Shown here: one piece after another, positions 1-10,741 of the stretch | How the letters are laid out: the number at the start of each line of letters is the position of its first letter | Position numbering within the stretch: the first letter of the stretch is position 1 | Assembly: GCA_904419145.1 (NCBI GenBank) | Contig: CAJFQQ010000003.1 | Span: 1 to 64,000 of the forward strand | Reading direction: 5' to 3' | DNA: 64,000 bases | DNA from: an uncultured Oscillospiraceae bacterium | Lineage (GTDB): Bacteria; Bacillota; Clostridia; Oscillospirales; Oscillospiraceae | Program-made: the position numbers and the translations under genes | The notes under the pieces: model-generated | What the model was told of the DNA's origin: nothing | The model's database searches: none | Seen by the model: only the letters and a program-made list of their open reading frames with translations

Positions 1-1
1 G

Positions 2-1840
2 GGCCACGTGGACTTCACCGTTGAGGTGGAGCGCTCCCTGCGCGTGCTGGACGGCAGCGTGACCGTCATGTGCGCCAAGGGCGGCGTGGAGCCCCAGTCC
101 GAGACGGTATGGCGTCAGGCGGACCACTACAAGGTCCCCCGGATGGTCTACGTCAACAAGATGGACATCATGGGCGCAGACTTCTTCAATGTTCTGCGCA
201 TGATCGATGAACGTCTCAAGTGCAACGCCGTTCCCATTCAGCTGCCCATCGGCAAGGAGGCGGATTTCCGCGGCATCATCGACCTGGTGGAGATGGATGC
301 GGACGTCTACTACGACGAGCTGGGCAAGGATATGCGGGTAGAGCCTATTCCCGATGACATGATGGAGTTGGCCAAGGAATATCGCGAGAAGCTGCTGGAT
401 GCTGTTTCCATGTTCGACGATGAGATCATGGAGATGTACCTGGACGGCAAGGAAGTTCCTACCGACAAGATCCGCAAGGCCATCCGTGAGGCCACCATCG
501 CTAACGAGATGGTCCCCATTACCTGCGGTACGTCCTACCGCAACAAGGGTGTTCAGAAGCTGCTGGACGCTATCGTGGATTATATGCCCTCCCCGGTGGA
601 TATCCCCGCCATCAAGGGTGTCAATCCCAAGACCGACGAGGAGGAAGAGCGGGCGGCTTCCGACGACGGCCCCTTCTCCGCTCTGGCTTTCAAGATCGCC
701 ACAGACCCCTATGTGGGCCGTCTCAGCTTTATCCGGGTGTACTCCGGCGTGCTGAATACCGGCAGCGCCGTACTCAACTCCACCAAGAACCAGAAGGAGC
801 GCATCGGCCGCATCCTGCAGATGCACGCCAACCACCGCGAGGATATTGAGACCGTCTACTCCGGCGACATTGCCGCCGTGGTGGGCCTGAAGAACACCAC
901 TACCGGCGATACCCTGTGCGATGAGAAGCACCCGGTGATCCTGGAGTCCATGGAGTTCCCCGAGCCTGTGATCCGTGTGGCCATTGAGCCCAAGACCAAG
1001 GCAGGCCAGGAGAAGATGGGCATTGCCCTGATGAAGCTGGCCGAGGAGGACCCCACCTTCAAGACCTACACCGACGAGGAGACCGGCCAGACCATCATCG
1101 CCGGCATGGGTGAGCTCCACCTGGAGATCATTGTGGATCGTCTGTTCCGCGAGTTCAAGGTGGAGGCCAACGTGGGCGCGCCCCAGGTGGCTTACAAGGA
1201 GACCATCAAGAAGGCAGTTCAGCAGGAGACCAAGTATGCCCGCCAGTCCGGCGGTAAGGGCCAGTACGGTCATGTCAAGATCCGTCTGGAGCCCAACGAG
1301 TCAGGCAAGGGCTACGAGTTCATCAACGAGGTGGTGGGCGGCGCCATCCCCAAGGAGTATATCCCAGCTGTCGACGCCGGTATCCAGGGCGCCATGCAGT
1401 CCGGCGTGCTGGCCGGTTACCCGGTGGTGGATGTGAAGGTCACCCTGTACGACGGCTCCTACCACGAGGTGGACTCCTCTGAAATGGCCTTCAAGATCGC
1501 CGGTTCCATGGCGTTCAAGGAGGGCTGCCAGAAGGCGGATCCCACCCTGCTGGAGCCCATTATGAAGGTCTGTGTCATCGTCCCCGAGGAGTATATGGGC
1601 GATGTCATCGGCGACCTCAACAGCCGCCGCGGCCAGATTCAGGGCTTTGAGGCTCGCTCCGGCGCGCAGCAGATCGATGCCTTTGTCCCCTTGAGCGAGA
1701 TGTTTGGTTATGCTACGGATCTCCGGTCCCGCACCCAGGGCCGTGGCCAGTACACCATGGAGCCCTCCCACTATGTGGAGGTCCCCAAGAACATCCGGGA
1801 TAAGATCATCGACCAGCGCAACGGCGGAAGAAAGATCTGA
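2..1840 (+). CDS. fusA: Elongation factor G, 5'-truncated by window edge
   Basis: This is the translocase GTPase that moves tRNAs and mRNA through the ribosome. The visible 612 residues begin at GHVDFT, just after the G3 motif DTPG, so the first ~85-90 residues with the P loop lie outside the window. The G4 motif NKMD is present ([10 protein letters not shown]), followed by domains II-V with the conserved segments GMGELHLEI and GGKGQYGHV. The GTG at position 8 is an internal valine codon, not a start. tuf follows after 121 bp, the usual str-operon order. Identification is certain from overall similarity. Confidence 0.98.
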   Translation, partial: GHVDFTVEVERSLRVLDGSVTVMCAKGGVEPQSETVWRQADHYKVPRMVYVNKMDIMGADFFNVLRMIDERLKCNAVPIQLPIGKEADFRGIIDLVEMDADVYYDELGKDMRVEPIPDDMMELAKEYREKLLDAVSMFDDEIMEMYLDGKEVPTDKIRKAIREATIANEMVPITCGTSYRNKGVQKLLDAIVDYMPSPVDIPAIKGVNPKTDEEEERAASDDGPFSALAFKIATDPYVGRLSFIRVYSGVLNTGSAVLNSTKNQKERIGRILQMHANHREDIETVYSGDIAAVVGLKNTTTGDTLCDEKHPVILESMEFPEPVIRVAIEPKTKAGQEKMGIALMKLAEEDPTFKTYTDEETGQTIIAGMGELHLEIIVDRLFREFKVEANVGAPQVAYKETIKKAVQQETKYARQSGGKGQYGHVKIRLEPNESGKGYEFINEVVGGAIPKEYIPAVDAGIQGAMQSGVLAGYPVVDVKVTLYDGSYHEVDSSEMAFKIAGSMAFKEGCQKADPTLLEPIMKVCVIVPEEYMGDVIGDLNSRRGQIQGFEARSGAQQIDAFVPLSEMFGYATDLRSRTQGRGQYTMEPSHYVEVPKNIRDKIIDQRNGGRKI

Positions 1841-1866
1841 TTACCGCTGTGACCTTGAAAATGAGG

Positions 1867-1895
1867 TTGCAATTCCTATGCAAATAGGGTAAAAT
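1867..1895 (+). promoter_or_regulatory. Promoter for tuf
   Basis: TTGCAA at 1867-1872 and TAAAAT at 1890-1895 are separated by 17 bp, a good sigma-A match in the fusA-tuf gap. It suggests tuf has its own promoter besides any str-operon readthrough. Confidence 0.6.
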
Positions 1896-1961
1896 GGTAG
1901 CGTTATGACGACGACGCTCCAATGGAACAATTTGAATTGATTTGATAGGAGGATTTTCCAA

Positions 1962-3167
<1,206 letters not shown>

Positions 3168-3192
3168 GTCCTCTCCTTTTCCGACTTAAGAA

Positions 3193-3221
3193 GCGCCCGG
3201 CAATAGCCGGGCGCTTTTTTT
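3193..3221 (+). terminator. Intrinsic terminator after tuf
   Basis: A perfect 9-bp GC-rich stem (3193-3201 with 3206-3214), AATA loop and a run of seven T. Confidence 0.95.
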
Positions 3222-3383
3222 ATGCATAGGGGTGCAGGAAAGGGGAAGGGTCCTCTGGATCAAAATACCAAGAAGAGGGGGGCAGGTGCGGTATTGTGGG
3301 GGAGTATGGTATGGAATAGAGAATAGGCGGGACAGCGGAGACTAAAGAGTGGGTTCTGCATAGCTGATAAAGGCGTTGCTGCT

Positions 3384-3854
3384 TTAATTTTCGGGGAATT
3401 GCAGGGTTGAGACAAAGCCGTTATCCCCATAGTAGAGGATGTCACCGCCAATAATGGTATCGCCGCACAGATAGAGGTCAGCTTGAACCTGATCGGGAAA
3501 ACCTGGATAGTTCTGGACGGCGTAGCTGTAGCGTGTGACTTGCATCCCAGCGTAAGGAGACAAATCAAAGCCTTGTTCCAGTTGCAGCTGGTTATAGCTC
3601 TCATAGGCTTCATTGAGCGGTTGAGGAAGTGAAAATTCCAGAGTCTCTATTGGTGCAGGATCTACCGTCCATCCCAGACTTTCCAGATAGGCTGCCCGCT
3701 CCTGATCTGTGGCAGCGGAAACGATGTCCTCCCCAGGGGAGGGGGCGCGGCGGAAGCGTCCCACCAGAAGGATTACGGCAACGAGCAATACCCCAAGAAC
3801 AAGTAGATAGCGGACCGCTTTTTTGGGATTGAATTTAGCAGATACAATGAACAT
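3384..3854 (-). CDS. DUF4830-type membrane-anchored protein
   Basis: A 156-residue protein of unknown function. It has one N-terminal membrane segment (about residues 12-32, YLLVLGVLLVAVILLVG) and a soluble domain with a YLESLGW motif, an EQGFDLSPY segment and a C-terminal GGDILYYG motif. These resemble the DUF4830 family of Firmicutes. The ATG at 3854 is chosen because AGGAGGG sits 5-6 bp upstream; an in-frame GTG further upstream overlaps that ribosome site. It is divergent from the pseudouridine synthase gene. The C-terminal domain probably faces outside (inference). Confidence 0.75.
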   Translation of the reverse strand: MFIVSAKFNPKKAVRYLLVLGVLLVAVILLVGRFRRAPSPGEDIVSAATDQERAAYLESLGWTVDPAPIETLEFSLPQPLNEAYESYNQLQLEQGFDLSPYAGMQVTRYSYAVQNYPGFPDQVQADLYLCGDTIIGGDILYYGDNGFVSTLQFPEN

Positions 3855-3942
3855 ATCATCCCTCCTCACTGATTTCTATTCCCTTTCCGGCAAAAGTATG
3901 ATACGATTGTCCCAGTGTAACGAAAAAAGGAGGGGGAGCAGT

Positions 3943-4665
3943 TTGTCCTATGAGCGCCTGGATAAAATTATTGCCTCCACGGGACGATGGTCCAGAAGAG
4001 AGGCCAAGACACTGGTACGGGAGGGGCGTGTGCTAGTGGATGGCGCGCCGGCAGCAGGCGTGGAGGTGAAAGTGGATCCGGAAGCATCAGAGATTTTGGT
4101 TGACAATCAGGATTTGGGCTATCGGCGGTATAGCTACATTTTGCTCAATAAACCTGCGGGACTGCTTTCTGCAACGGAGGATAACCGGCAGGAAACGGTT
4201 TTGGATTTGTTGTCGCCGGAACTGCGCCGGATTGGGCTCTCGCCGGTGGGGCGTTTGGACAAGGATACAGAGGGCCTTTTACTCCTGACCAATGACGGTG
4301 CCATGGCCCATGCACTTCTTTCGCCCAAACGGCATGTAGACAAAGTGTATTACGCTGTCCTTTCTGCACCGGCGGATGAGACGGATCGGGCGGCTTTTCA
4401 GAATGGGATTAGGCTGGGTGATTTCACCTGTTTGCCGGCACAGCTGGATATTACCGAAGAACCGACAGAGGTATTTGTCACATTGCACGAGGGTAAATTT
4501 CACCAAATCAAGAGGATGTTTTCTAGCCGCGGTAAGACGGTTTTATACCTGCGCAGGGTAGCCATGGGGCCGCTGCAGTTGGAGGCATCCTTGGGCGTGG
4601 GAGAATTTCGGTACTTATCAAAACAAGAAGTCAATAAATTGAACACAATAGCGCAAAAAAAGTAA
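3943..4665 (+). CDS. RsuA-family ribosomal pseudouridine synthase
   Basis: This enzyme should convert a specific rRNA uridine to pseudouridine. The N-terminal S4 RNA-binding domain starts at YERLDKIIASTGRWSRREA. The catalytic domain carries GRLDKDTEGLLLLTNDG with the catalytic Asp, and the C-terminal HEGKFHQIKRMF segment is typical of the RsuA/RluB/E/F group. A TTG start at 3943 is preferred because AAGGAGGGGG lies just upstream and the S4 domain begins at once; this gives 240 residues, the family norm. The exact target (16S U516 versus 23S sites) cannot be decided from sequence. Confidence 0.9.
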   Translation: MSYERLDKIIASTGRWSRREAKTLVREGRVLVDGAPAAGVEVKVDPEASEILVDNQDLGYRRYSYILLNKPAGLLSATEDNRQETVLDLLSPELRRIGLSPVGRLDKDTEGLLLLTNDGAMAHALLSPKRHVDKVYYAVLSAPADETDRAAFQNGIRLGDFTCLPAQLDITEEPTEVFVTLHEGKFHQIKRMFSSRGKTVLYLRRVAMGPLQLEASLGVGEFRYLSKQEVNKLNTIAQKK

Positions 4666-4724
4666 CAGTTTAACACTTTGCCTAAAAAATATCCCTTGAT
4701 TTTGTGAAAAAAAGAAAAAATGTC

Positions 4725-4753
4725 TTGCATTCTTCCGAGTTGCCCGGTATAAT
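4725..4753 (+). promoter_or_regulatory. Promoter for PucR-type regulator
   Basis: TTGCAT (4725-4730), 17-bp spacer, TATAAT (4748-4753), followed by a leader of about 75 nt to the ATG at 4835. Confidence 0.7.
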
Positions 4754-4834
4754 GAAATAAGAATAGTCATATTGCACAAAGGGTAGAAATGAGAAAGTGC
4801 TATCGCCTTTGATATCCGGTAGGAGGATGGATGT

Positions 4835-5923
4835 ATGTCGGGTAGAATTTTTCAAAATGTAGTCCTGCAGATCAAAGAGACCACGGACAAGGTGCTCGGC
4901 GTGCTGGACGGGGAAGGCACCGTCATTTCCTGCAGCGATCTGGGACTCATCGGCAACAAATGGCCGGAATATGTGGATCCCATCGCCCATGCGGAAGGGC
5001 GCTGCTTCTCCTATCAGGGCAAGTCGTTTAAGGCCCTTAATGGGTGGGGGACACAGTTTGATTATGCGGTATTCGTTCTGGCAGATGATGAAGTGGGCCG
5101 GGCAGTGTGTTCGGTGGCCAGTGTCTCTCTGAATGGTGCAAAAGCCTACTATGAGGAGAAACATGACCGGGGTTCCTTTATCAAGAACATCATCTCAGAC
5201 AATATCATGCTGGGGGATATCTATATGCGGGCAAAGGAGCTCCATGTGGATCCGGAGGTGCCCCGAGGTGTGTTTGTCATCCGAAACCTGGATGAGTCGG
5301 AGTCGGTACATTTGGATGTGATCCAGAACCTGTTCCCGGACCGGCAGACGGATTTCGTGCTGAATGTGGACGATGTGGATGTGGCGCTGATCCACCAGCT
5401 CTCCGACAACGGCGAGAGGGAACTGAACCGCATTGCCGCTACAGTGGAGGAAGCTCTGCGGGATGGGACAGAGAGCCGGGTCGTCGTAGGAATCGGTACA
5501 GTGGCCAATCACCTTCGGGAGCTTGCCAAGGCTTATAAAGAAGCCCAGATTGCCATTGAAGTGGGTAAGGTTTTTGATACAGAGAAGTATGTCATCAACT
5601 ATGAAAACCTGGGGATTGGGCGTTTGATCTACCAATTGCCCACCACCTTATGCGAGATGTTCCTGATGGAAGTGTTCAAAAAGAATCCGATTGACGCTTT
5701 GGATCAGGAGACACTGTTTACCATCCATAAATTCTTTGAGAATAATCTGAATGTATCGGAAACGGCGCGGAAGTTGTTTGTACACCGGAATACTTTGGTT
5801 TACCGCTTGGAAAAGATTAAAAAACTGACGGGTCTGGATCTCCGGGAATTTGACGACGCCATTACGTTTAAGGTGGCCTTGATGGTCAAAAAGTATCTGA
5901 CCAGTCGTGGGATTGATGCATAA
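4835..5923 (+). CDS. PucR/CdaR-type transcriptional regulator
   Basis: A 362-residue regulator with the C-terminal PucR-type helix-turn-helix: NVSETARKLFVHRNTLVYRL followed by EKIKKLTGLDL (about residues 305-340). The N-terminal part is probably a ligand-sensing domain; the middle resembles the GGDEF-like domain of CdaR-type regulators. It has its own promoter and a TAGGAGG ribosome site, and is followed by a terminator, so it is monocistronic. Its target genes and ligand are unknown; the flanking genes are unrelated housekeeping genes. Confidence 0.85.
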   Translation: MSGRIFQNVVLQIKETTDKVLGVLDGEGTVISCSDLGLIGNKWPEYVDPIAHAEGRCFSYQGKSFKALNGWGTQFDYAVFVLADDEVGRAVCSVASVSLNGAKAYYEEKHDRGSFIKNIISDNIMLGDIYMRAKELHVDPEVPRGVFVIRNLDESESVHLDVIQNLFPDRQTDFVLNVDDVDVALIHQLSDNGERELNRIAATVEEALRDGTESRVVVGIGTVANHLRELAKAYKEAQIAIEVGKVFDTEKYVINYENLGIGRLIYQLPTTLCEMFLMEVFKKNPIDALDQETLFTIHKFFENNLNVSETARKLFVHRNTLVYRLEKIKKLTGLDLREFDDAITFKVALMVKKYLTSRGIDA

Positions 5924-5933
5924 AATTGGATTT

Positions 5934-5973
5934 AAACTGCCTCTCAGACGAAGAAGTTTGAGGGGCAGTTTTC
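5934..5973 (+). terminator. Intrinsic terminator after PucR gene
   Basis: Thirteen-bp stem with one G-U pair (5934-5946 with 5959-5971), then a short T run. Confidence 0.75.
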
Positions 5974-6230
5974 CTGTTCCAAGCGTCCAGGCGGTCAGAC
6001 GGAGGAGACGGCGATAGAAAAGAGATAGGGGGTGGGCTGAAAGACCACAGGCCGGCTGTGCGGCGATCAAGGGGGGCGAGCTGTCATCAAATGGGGAGAA
6101 TAAAAGTTGCCGTGAGGATATAGATGCGTTAAAATGGGAAAAAGGGAGGCATATCTCTGGGCGGATTTCGTCTTTTCATATAGGATGGAAGCTATCATTC
6201 CTGAAAAATACGAAAATGGAGGTAGAAACG

Positions 6231-8363
6231 ATGGCAAATCAGAAGCGGATTTCTCTGGTATTGGTACTGGGGTTGATTCTGGGGCTTGCGGCACCGGCGG
6301 CCGCCGCAGAGGAGACGACAGATGCGGCCCTCAGCCGGGTAACAACCATTGTGAAGGATACCCTGCAGCTTGATACGGATCAATACGATGAATTTTACGG
6401 CAACCGATATGAGGACGGCCTTGTGGGGATCTGGAGCCTCTATTGGAGCGGGACAGACGATAGCCTGTCCATTGATGCACTGGATGACGGAACTGTTGTC
6501 AGCTACCGGCTGAACCAGGAAGGCCGGGTGAGCAATATTGTGGACTTCCCCACGTTTCCCAAAGGGGATGTGGAGGCGGCGTATGAGGCTGCAGCCCGGT
6601 TCGAGAGCATGGTACTGGCAAAAGGCGAGAGCATCTTACACGATCTGACGAAAGATTCCCTTCAGGGAATGGATGTTCTGGGGGGAGATAGCTACCGCTT
6701 CAGCGGTAATATTCGATTAAACGGAAAACCCTCACCGCTGACGTACTCCATTACGGTGCGGGCCTCAGATAACCAGGTGATTTCCTTTCGGCGGGATGTA
6801 GGGGCCAACATGTTTCTGGGGGATATACCAACGACGGGCCGATATGTCTTGGGAAGCGACGAGGCGGCGACGATCTTGCGGGATACTCTTGCGGTGAAGC
6901 TGGAGTACGTTTACAGTGAGGAGGACAGCAACTCTGCGGTTCTCCGCTATCTCCCGGAAGATACGGATCTTTGTTATGTAGACGTTCACACCGGCGAGAT
7001 CATCAACATGACAGAGTTGATGGCTTCTATGGGTGGGAGCCTGGGCGGCAGCTCCGGGGCGGAGTCGGATTCTGCCACCGGGGACACCGGGGGCAACGGC
7101 CTGAGCCAGGCTGAGCAGGAAGGTATCGCGAAATTGGAGGGCGTTCTCTCCAGAGATGCGCTGGACAGCCGTCTCAGAGCCCAAACGGCCTATGGCTTAG
7201 GAGATTACACGCTGTCCTCCGTATCCTACCAGCTGGTTGAGGCAGCGGAGGAAGAGGAGGAACAGGTCCTCTGTACCTTGTCCTATATTGTTCCCGGTGA
7301 GGATTACCGCTCCCGCACCATTACTGTGGATGCCCGTACTGGTGTGGTGAAGAGGGTGTATTCTTATGCACCCGGCTTAGAGAAAGGGGAGACGGTGCCT
7401 CTGACGGCAGCGCAGGCCCAGATGCGGGCGGAAAATTTCCTGGAAGCGTTCTGCGCTGCGCGCTGGGAAGGGCTGGCCCTCTATGACAGTCAGAACGGCA
7501 CAATGGATCGCCGGCCCTGCTATACCTTTACTTATGTTCAGAATGTCAACGGCGTTCCCTTTCCCAAAAATGCTTATACGATCGCCATTGACAGCGGCGA
7601 CGGCTCCGTGTACCGCCTGGAATACCAGTATAACGATACTGTGACATTTGCCAGCCCGGAGGGAATCGTAGGGGCGGCGGAGGCCTTGGACGCCTGGGCT
7701 GGGACTTACGAGACACAATCGGCCTACCGGCTGGTACCCCGGGCTTTGGACAGTGCCAACGCGGCTGAGAAAAGGCTTCTGGACCTTGGAATGAGCTATT
7801 TCTTTGAGCTGCGCCTGGCCTATGCCTTGGAACGGGAGGGAACCTGCCTGGGAATTGATGCCGCCACTGGTGAGCCGGTGTGGGTGGAAGCGGATGACGA
7901 CACGCTGCGATATACTGATGTGGAAGGCACCTGGGTGGAAGCAGATGTGGAAAGACTGGCGGCCTATAATGTGGGCTACGAAGGCGGCGTATTCTGCCAC
8001 CAGAAAGAGCTGACCCAATGGGATCTTGTGGCTCTGCTGGCATGCCTGGAAGGGTACCGGATTGACCCGGAGAAGGCCGACGAATGGACATTGGATGCGG
8101 CCTATTCTGCTGCATACCAGATGGGGGCCATCCGGCGCGGCGAGCGGGATGAGTCCAAGGCCGTTACCCGCGCAACGCTGGTCAAATGCTTGCTGGACTG
8201 CGCCGGATATGGCCCGGCAGCCCGGTTACAGGGGATTTATACTAGCCGTTACAAGGATGCCGACAGTATCCCCTATAGCGACCTGGGGTATGCGGCCATT
8301 GCCCAAGCGCTGGGCATGGTGGGGGAGCGGTATGACGGTGATAAGATTGCGACGCGCGGGTAG
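6231..8363 (+). CDS. Exported YcdB/YcdC-repeat protein with truncated S-layer-like C terminus
   Basis: A secreted protein of 710 residues. A signal peptide runs from residue 1 (MANQKRISLVLVLGLILGLAAP) to the APAAAAEE cleavage region. The body has repeated PepSY/YcdB-like segments (for example RTITVDARTGVVKRVYSY and YTIAIDSGDGSVYRLEYQY), and the end resembles SLH surface-anchoring repeats (KDADSIPYSDLGYAAIAQAL). The ATG at 6231 is chosen over 6216 because GGAGGT is 7 bp upstream and the signal peptide starts there. The frame stops at TAG 8361-8363, but reading on gives LAAMLCRLLER then TAA at 8397, which would complete the last repeat (R-[E]-LAAMLCRL). The stop therefore looks like a GAG-to-TAG change. 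Confidence 0.8.
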   Translation: MANQKRISLVLVLGLILGLAAPAAAAEETTDAALSRVTTIVKDTLQLDTDQYDEFYGNRYEDGLVGIWSLYWSGTDDSLSIDALDDGTVVSYRLNQEGRVSNIVDFPTFPKGDVEAAYEAAARFESMVLAKGESILHDLTKDSLQGMDVLGGDSYRFSGNIRLNGKPSPLTYSITVRASDNQVISFRRDVGANMFLGDIPTTGRYVLGSDEAATILRDTLAVKLEYVYSEEDSNSAVLRYLPEDTDLCYVDVHTGEIINMTELMASMGGSLGGSSGAESDSATGDTGGNGLSQAEQEGIAKLEGVLSRDALDSRLRAQTAYGLGDYTLSSVSYQLVEAAEEEEEQVLCTLSYIVPGEDYRSRTITVDARTGVVKRVYSYAPGLEKGETVPLTAAQAQMRAENFLEAFCAARWEGLALYDSQNGTMDRRPCYTFTYVQNVNGVPFPKNAYTIAIDSGDGSVYRLEYQYNDTVTFASPEGIVGAAEALDAWAGTYETQSAYRLVPRALDSANAAEKRLLDLGMSYFFELRLAYALEREGTCLGIDAATGEPVWVEADDDTLRYTDVEGTWVEADVERLAAYNVGYEGGVFCHQKELTQWDLVALLACLEGYRIDPEKADEWTLDAAYSAAYQMGAIRRGERDESKAVTRATLVKCLLDCAGYGPAARLQGIYTSRYKDADSIPYSDLGYAAIAQALGMVGERYDGDKIATRG

Positions 8364-8426
8364 CTGGCCGCCATGCTTTGCCGTCTCCTGGAGCGATAAA
8401 TGCTTGATATCCTGCTGACTTGATGA

Positions 8427-8463
8427 CAGACGCGGTCGGTGCCTAAAGCACCGACCGCGTCTG
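8427..8463. terminator. Convergent-gene terminator hairpin
   Basis: A perfect 16-bp stem (8427-8442 with 8448-8463) with a CTAAA loop lies between two convergent genes. The T tract is weak on both sides, so it may serve both directions. Confidence 0.7.
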
Positions 8464-8520
8464 CTTGTGTTGATCTTGTTGCATTGGCAGAGTCCAAAGG
8501 GGCCCGGCTTTTTGAAACTG

Positions 8521-10038
8521 CTACCTTTTGGAGTCCTGCTTTTTCTGCTCGGTATCTAGCAGGCGGAACGACAGGGATAAATAGACCAGTTCATCCGGAT
8601 CATCCAGATGGCTGTCAAGGATTTCCTTGATCTTTTCCAAGCGATACAAAAAGGTGCTGCGGTGGATAAACAGCTCTTTTGCTGTCTGCATGGCATTTAA
8701 GTTCTGATCCAGATAGACCCGAAGCGTTTTCATATACTCGGTGTGCTGCAGCCGGTCATGCTGTTGGAGTGCCAGAAGCCCCTCGTGGCTGACCATATAT
8801 CCGGGCAGGCGGCGGGTAGATTGCTCCAACAGATAAGGGAACACCACGTTGTTAAAGTGATGGATCCAGAGATAAGGCTTGATGCGGCTGCCCACATCCA
8901 GAGCAATACAGGCTTGTACATATTGCCGCCTGAGGTTTCCATGACCTTGCATGGCACGGCTATACCCCGCTTTCAGGAAGCTCTCACGGATAAAATATTT
9001 CATTTCCCCCGCAATTTCGTCAAGGCCCTTGCCTTCCTTGGTGGCATCGAAAAAGGTAACAATATCCTCTTGATAGAGGAAGCTGCAGCTATAATGATAA
9101 TTTTTTTCGATATGACTACAGATTACATTGGCGGCCAGCTTCTTTTTGTCCAGGTAGGTGACCTTGAATACCAGGCAGAAGTAAGTGTCCTCCTCCCGCC
9201 AATCCAGCCGGGAGAGCTGACGGCTCATCTCAATATAGTCCGCAGTACGATCCGACAGGATGCGGTGGAATAGGCCGTGGAGGCTGTTATCTGATTGGGA
9301 GGGATCCTGTGCCCACTCCAGTAGATATCCTACATAAGGGACTAGGCGGGAGAGAAGCCAGCCATCGCTGGCGTGGAGGGATCGGCTGGTTTCAGCCAGA
9401 ATCAGCCTGTGTGTATTATAACCGCGGCTGGTTATATTCACATTCCAGGAGCGCCAACCCATGATATGGGCAGGATAAAGAAACGGTTCCAGGGAGCGCT
9501 GCATTTCCTGATAAATTTCATCCTGTTCCAGGGCGTTAAAGAGTTCCATGGAATCCGCTTCCGGATCGAAGATCCGCTGTTCAGCGGGGAGATCCTCCTC
9601 TCCAGCCTGGGCGATGAGGGTAAAATCCATCCCAACTACCATCAGGGGGTTCTGCAACAATTCATGTGCCGTATTCAGCAGATCCTGGATCGTTCCATGG
9701 CGCATGATAATCTGTTCCAAGCGCTCCTCCCACTGGTCAAAGTGATCAAAAATCTGCTGGACTGCATTAAAGGCGGTCGCCATGGACACGTGCAGGCAGA
9801 TCCAACTCCCTCCGGAGCGCTTCGGAGCGGCTCCTTCCAAATAAATAGTGCACAGATCCTGACGGCACAACGGGGCTGCAGGCTGTGTGGTGAGATATAC
9901 CTGGCCGGGCCTTACCGATTCCCCCGGCGCATACAAAAGCGGGCGCCCCAAAAGGGGGCACCCAGTTTCGATGTGATAATCACTGACAGAAAATTGCTCC
10001 TGCAGCGTTTCCAGCAGCAGTTCAACAGACAGTTCCAA
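8521..10038 (-). CDS. PucR-type transcriptional regulator of the corrinoid module
   Basis: A 505-residue regulator ending in the PucR helix-turn-helix (NAMQTAKELFIHRSTFLYRL then EKIKEILDSHLDD). The long N-terminal region resembles the sensing and GGDEF-like domains of this family. The start is a TTG at 10038, preceded by TAGGAGG with 8-bp spacing. It lies 12 bp downstream of a corrinoid-protein gene, so it is the last gene of the methyltransferase cluster. Regulators of this type are often found with corrinoid methyltransferase genes. Control of this cluster is an inference from position. Confidence 0.85.
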   Translation of the reverse strand: MELSVELLLETLQEQFSVSDYHIETGCPLLGRPLLYAPGESVRPGQVYLTTQPAAPLCRQDLCTIYLEGAAPKRSGGSWICLHVSMATAFNAVQQIFDHFDQWEERLEQIIMRHGTIQDLLNTAHELLQNPLMVVGMDFTLIAQAGEEDLPAEQRIFDPEADSMELFNALEQDEIYQEMQRSLEPFLYPAHIMGWRSWNVNITSRGYNTHRLILAETSRSLHASDGWLLSRLVPYVGYLLEWAQDPSQSDNSLHGLFHRILSDRTADYIEMSRQLSRLDWREEDTYFCLVFKVTYLDKKKLAANVICSHIEKNYHYSCSFLYQEDIVTFFDATKEGKGLDEIAGEMKYFIRESFLKAGYSRAMQGHGNLRRQYVQACIALDVGSRIKPYLWIHHFNNVVFPYLLEQSTRRLPGYMVSHEGLLALQQHDRLQHTEYMKTLRVYLDQNLNAMQTAKELFIHRSTFLYRLEKIKEILDSHLDDPDELVYLSLSFRLLDTEQKKQDSKR

Positions 10039-10050
10039 CCCTGCATCCTC

Positions 10051-10689
10051 CTAAATTAAAAAGGTCTTTGCCAGCTCCGCGGCCTCCACAGCGGTCTCCG
10101 AATAGGCGTCGGCACCGATTTCCTCAGCAAATTCTTTGGTAACGGAGCCTCCGCCCACCATAATCCTTAACAGCCGAGTGTCTTTTGCCTCCCGCAGCGT
10201 CCGAACTACTTGCCGCATAGCACCCATGCTGGTAGTCAGAAGGGAGGACAGGCAGACAATGGATACATCAGGATTTTCACGGACTGCCTTTAGAAACTGC
10301 TTTTCCGATACATCAACGCCTAAGTCAATGACCTGGAAGCCGGCACTGCGGAACATGATCGCTACCAGATTTTTCCCAACGTCATGGAGATCTCCCTCCA
10401 CCGTGCCCAGGATGACCTTCCCAATTACGTGGCTGCCTTGATCCTTCTCAATGTATGGCTCCAGTACATCCAACCCCCTGCGCATGCACCGGGCGGCGGC
10501 TAAAATCTTTGGAATATCGCTTTCATTGCTTTTGTAATGCTCCCCGGCGCTGCGCATGGCAGGAACCATTGCCTGTTCCAGAATTTGGGCGGGGGTATAG
10601 CCCTCCCCCAATGCCTGGTGGATCAAATCCTCTACATAGCGGAGACGGCCTGCCTCAACAACCGATCTGATTTCTTCCAATTTAGACAT
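10051..10689 (-). CDS. Corrinoid (B12-binding) methyl-carrier protein 2
   Basis: A 212-residue corrinoid protein of the MtaC/MttC/MtgC type. The N-terminal helical cap (about 1-85) is followed by the Rossmann B12 domain with the base-off motif DLHDVGKN, the LSSLLTTSM loop and the VGGG glycine turn. The histidine in DLHDVG replaces the lower axial base of cobalamin. The ATG at 10689 follows CAGGAGT; an upstream in-frame GTG is less likely. It is about 50% identical by eye to the corrinoid protein at 13146-13784, so the cluster carries two such carriers. Confidence 0.92.
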   Translation of the reverse strand: MSKLEEIRSVVEAGRLRYVEDLIHQALGEGYTPAQILEQAMVPAMRSAGEHYKSNESDIPKILAAARCMRRGLDVLEPYIEKDQGSHVIGKVILGTVEGDLHDVGKNLVAIMFRSAGFQVIDLGVDVSEKQFLKAVRENPDVSIVCLSSLLTTSMGAMRQVVRTLREAKDTRLLRIMVGGGSVTKEFAEEIGADAYSETAVEAAELAKTFLI

Positions 10690-10741
10690 AAAGCCAACTC
10701 CTGTGGTCAAAATGCTGGCGCTCTGAATGCTGGAGCCTCCA

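Noticed and set aside
8361-8363. TAG as a pyrrolysine codon
   Set aside because: No pyrrolysine machinery is visible, and the position is a conserved Glu in a surface-anchoring repeat, so a plain nonsense change is simpler.
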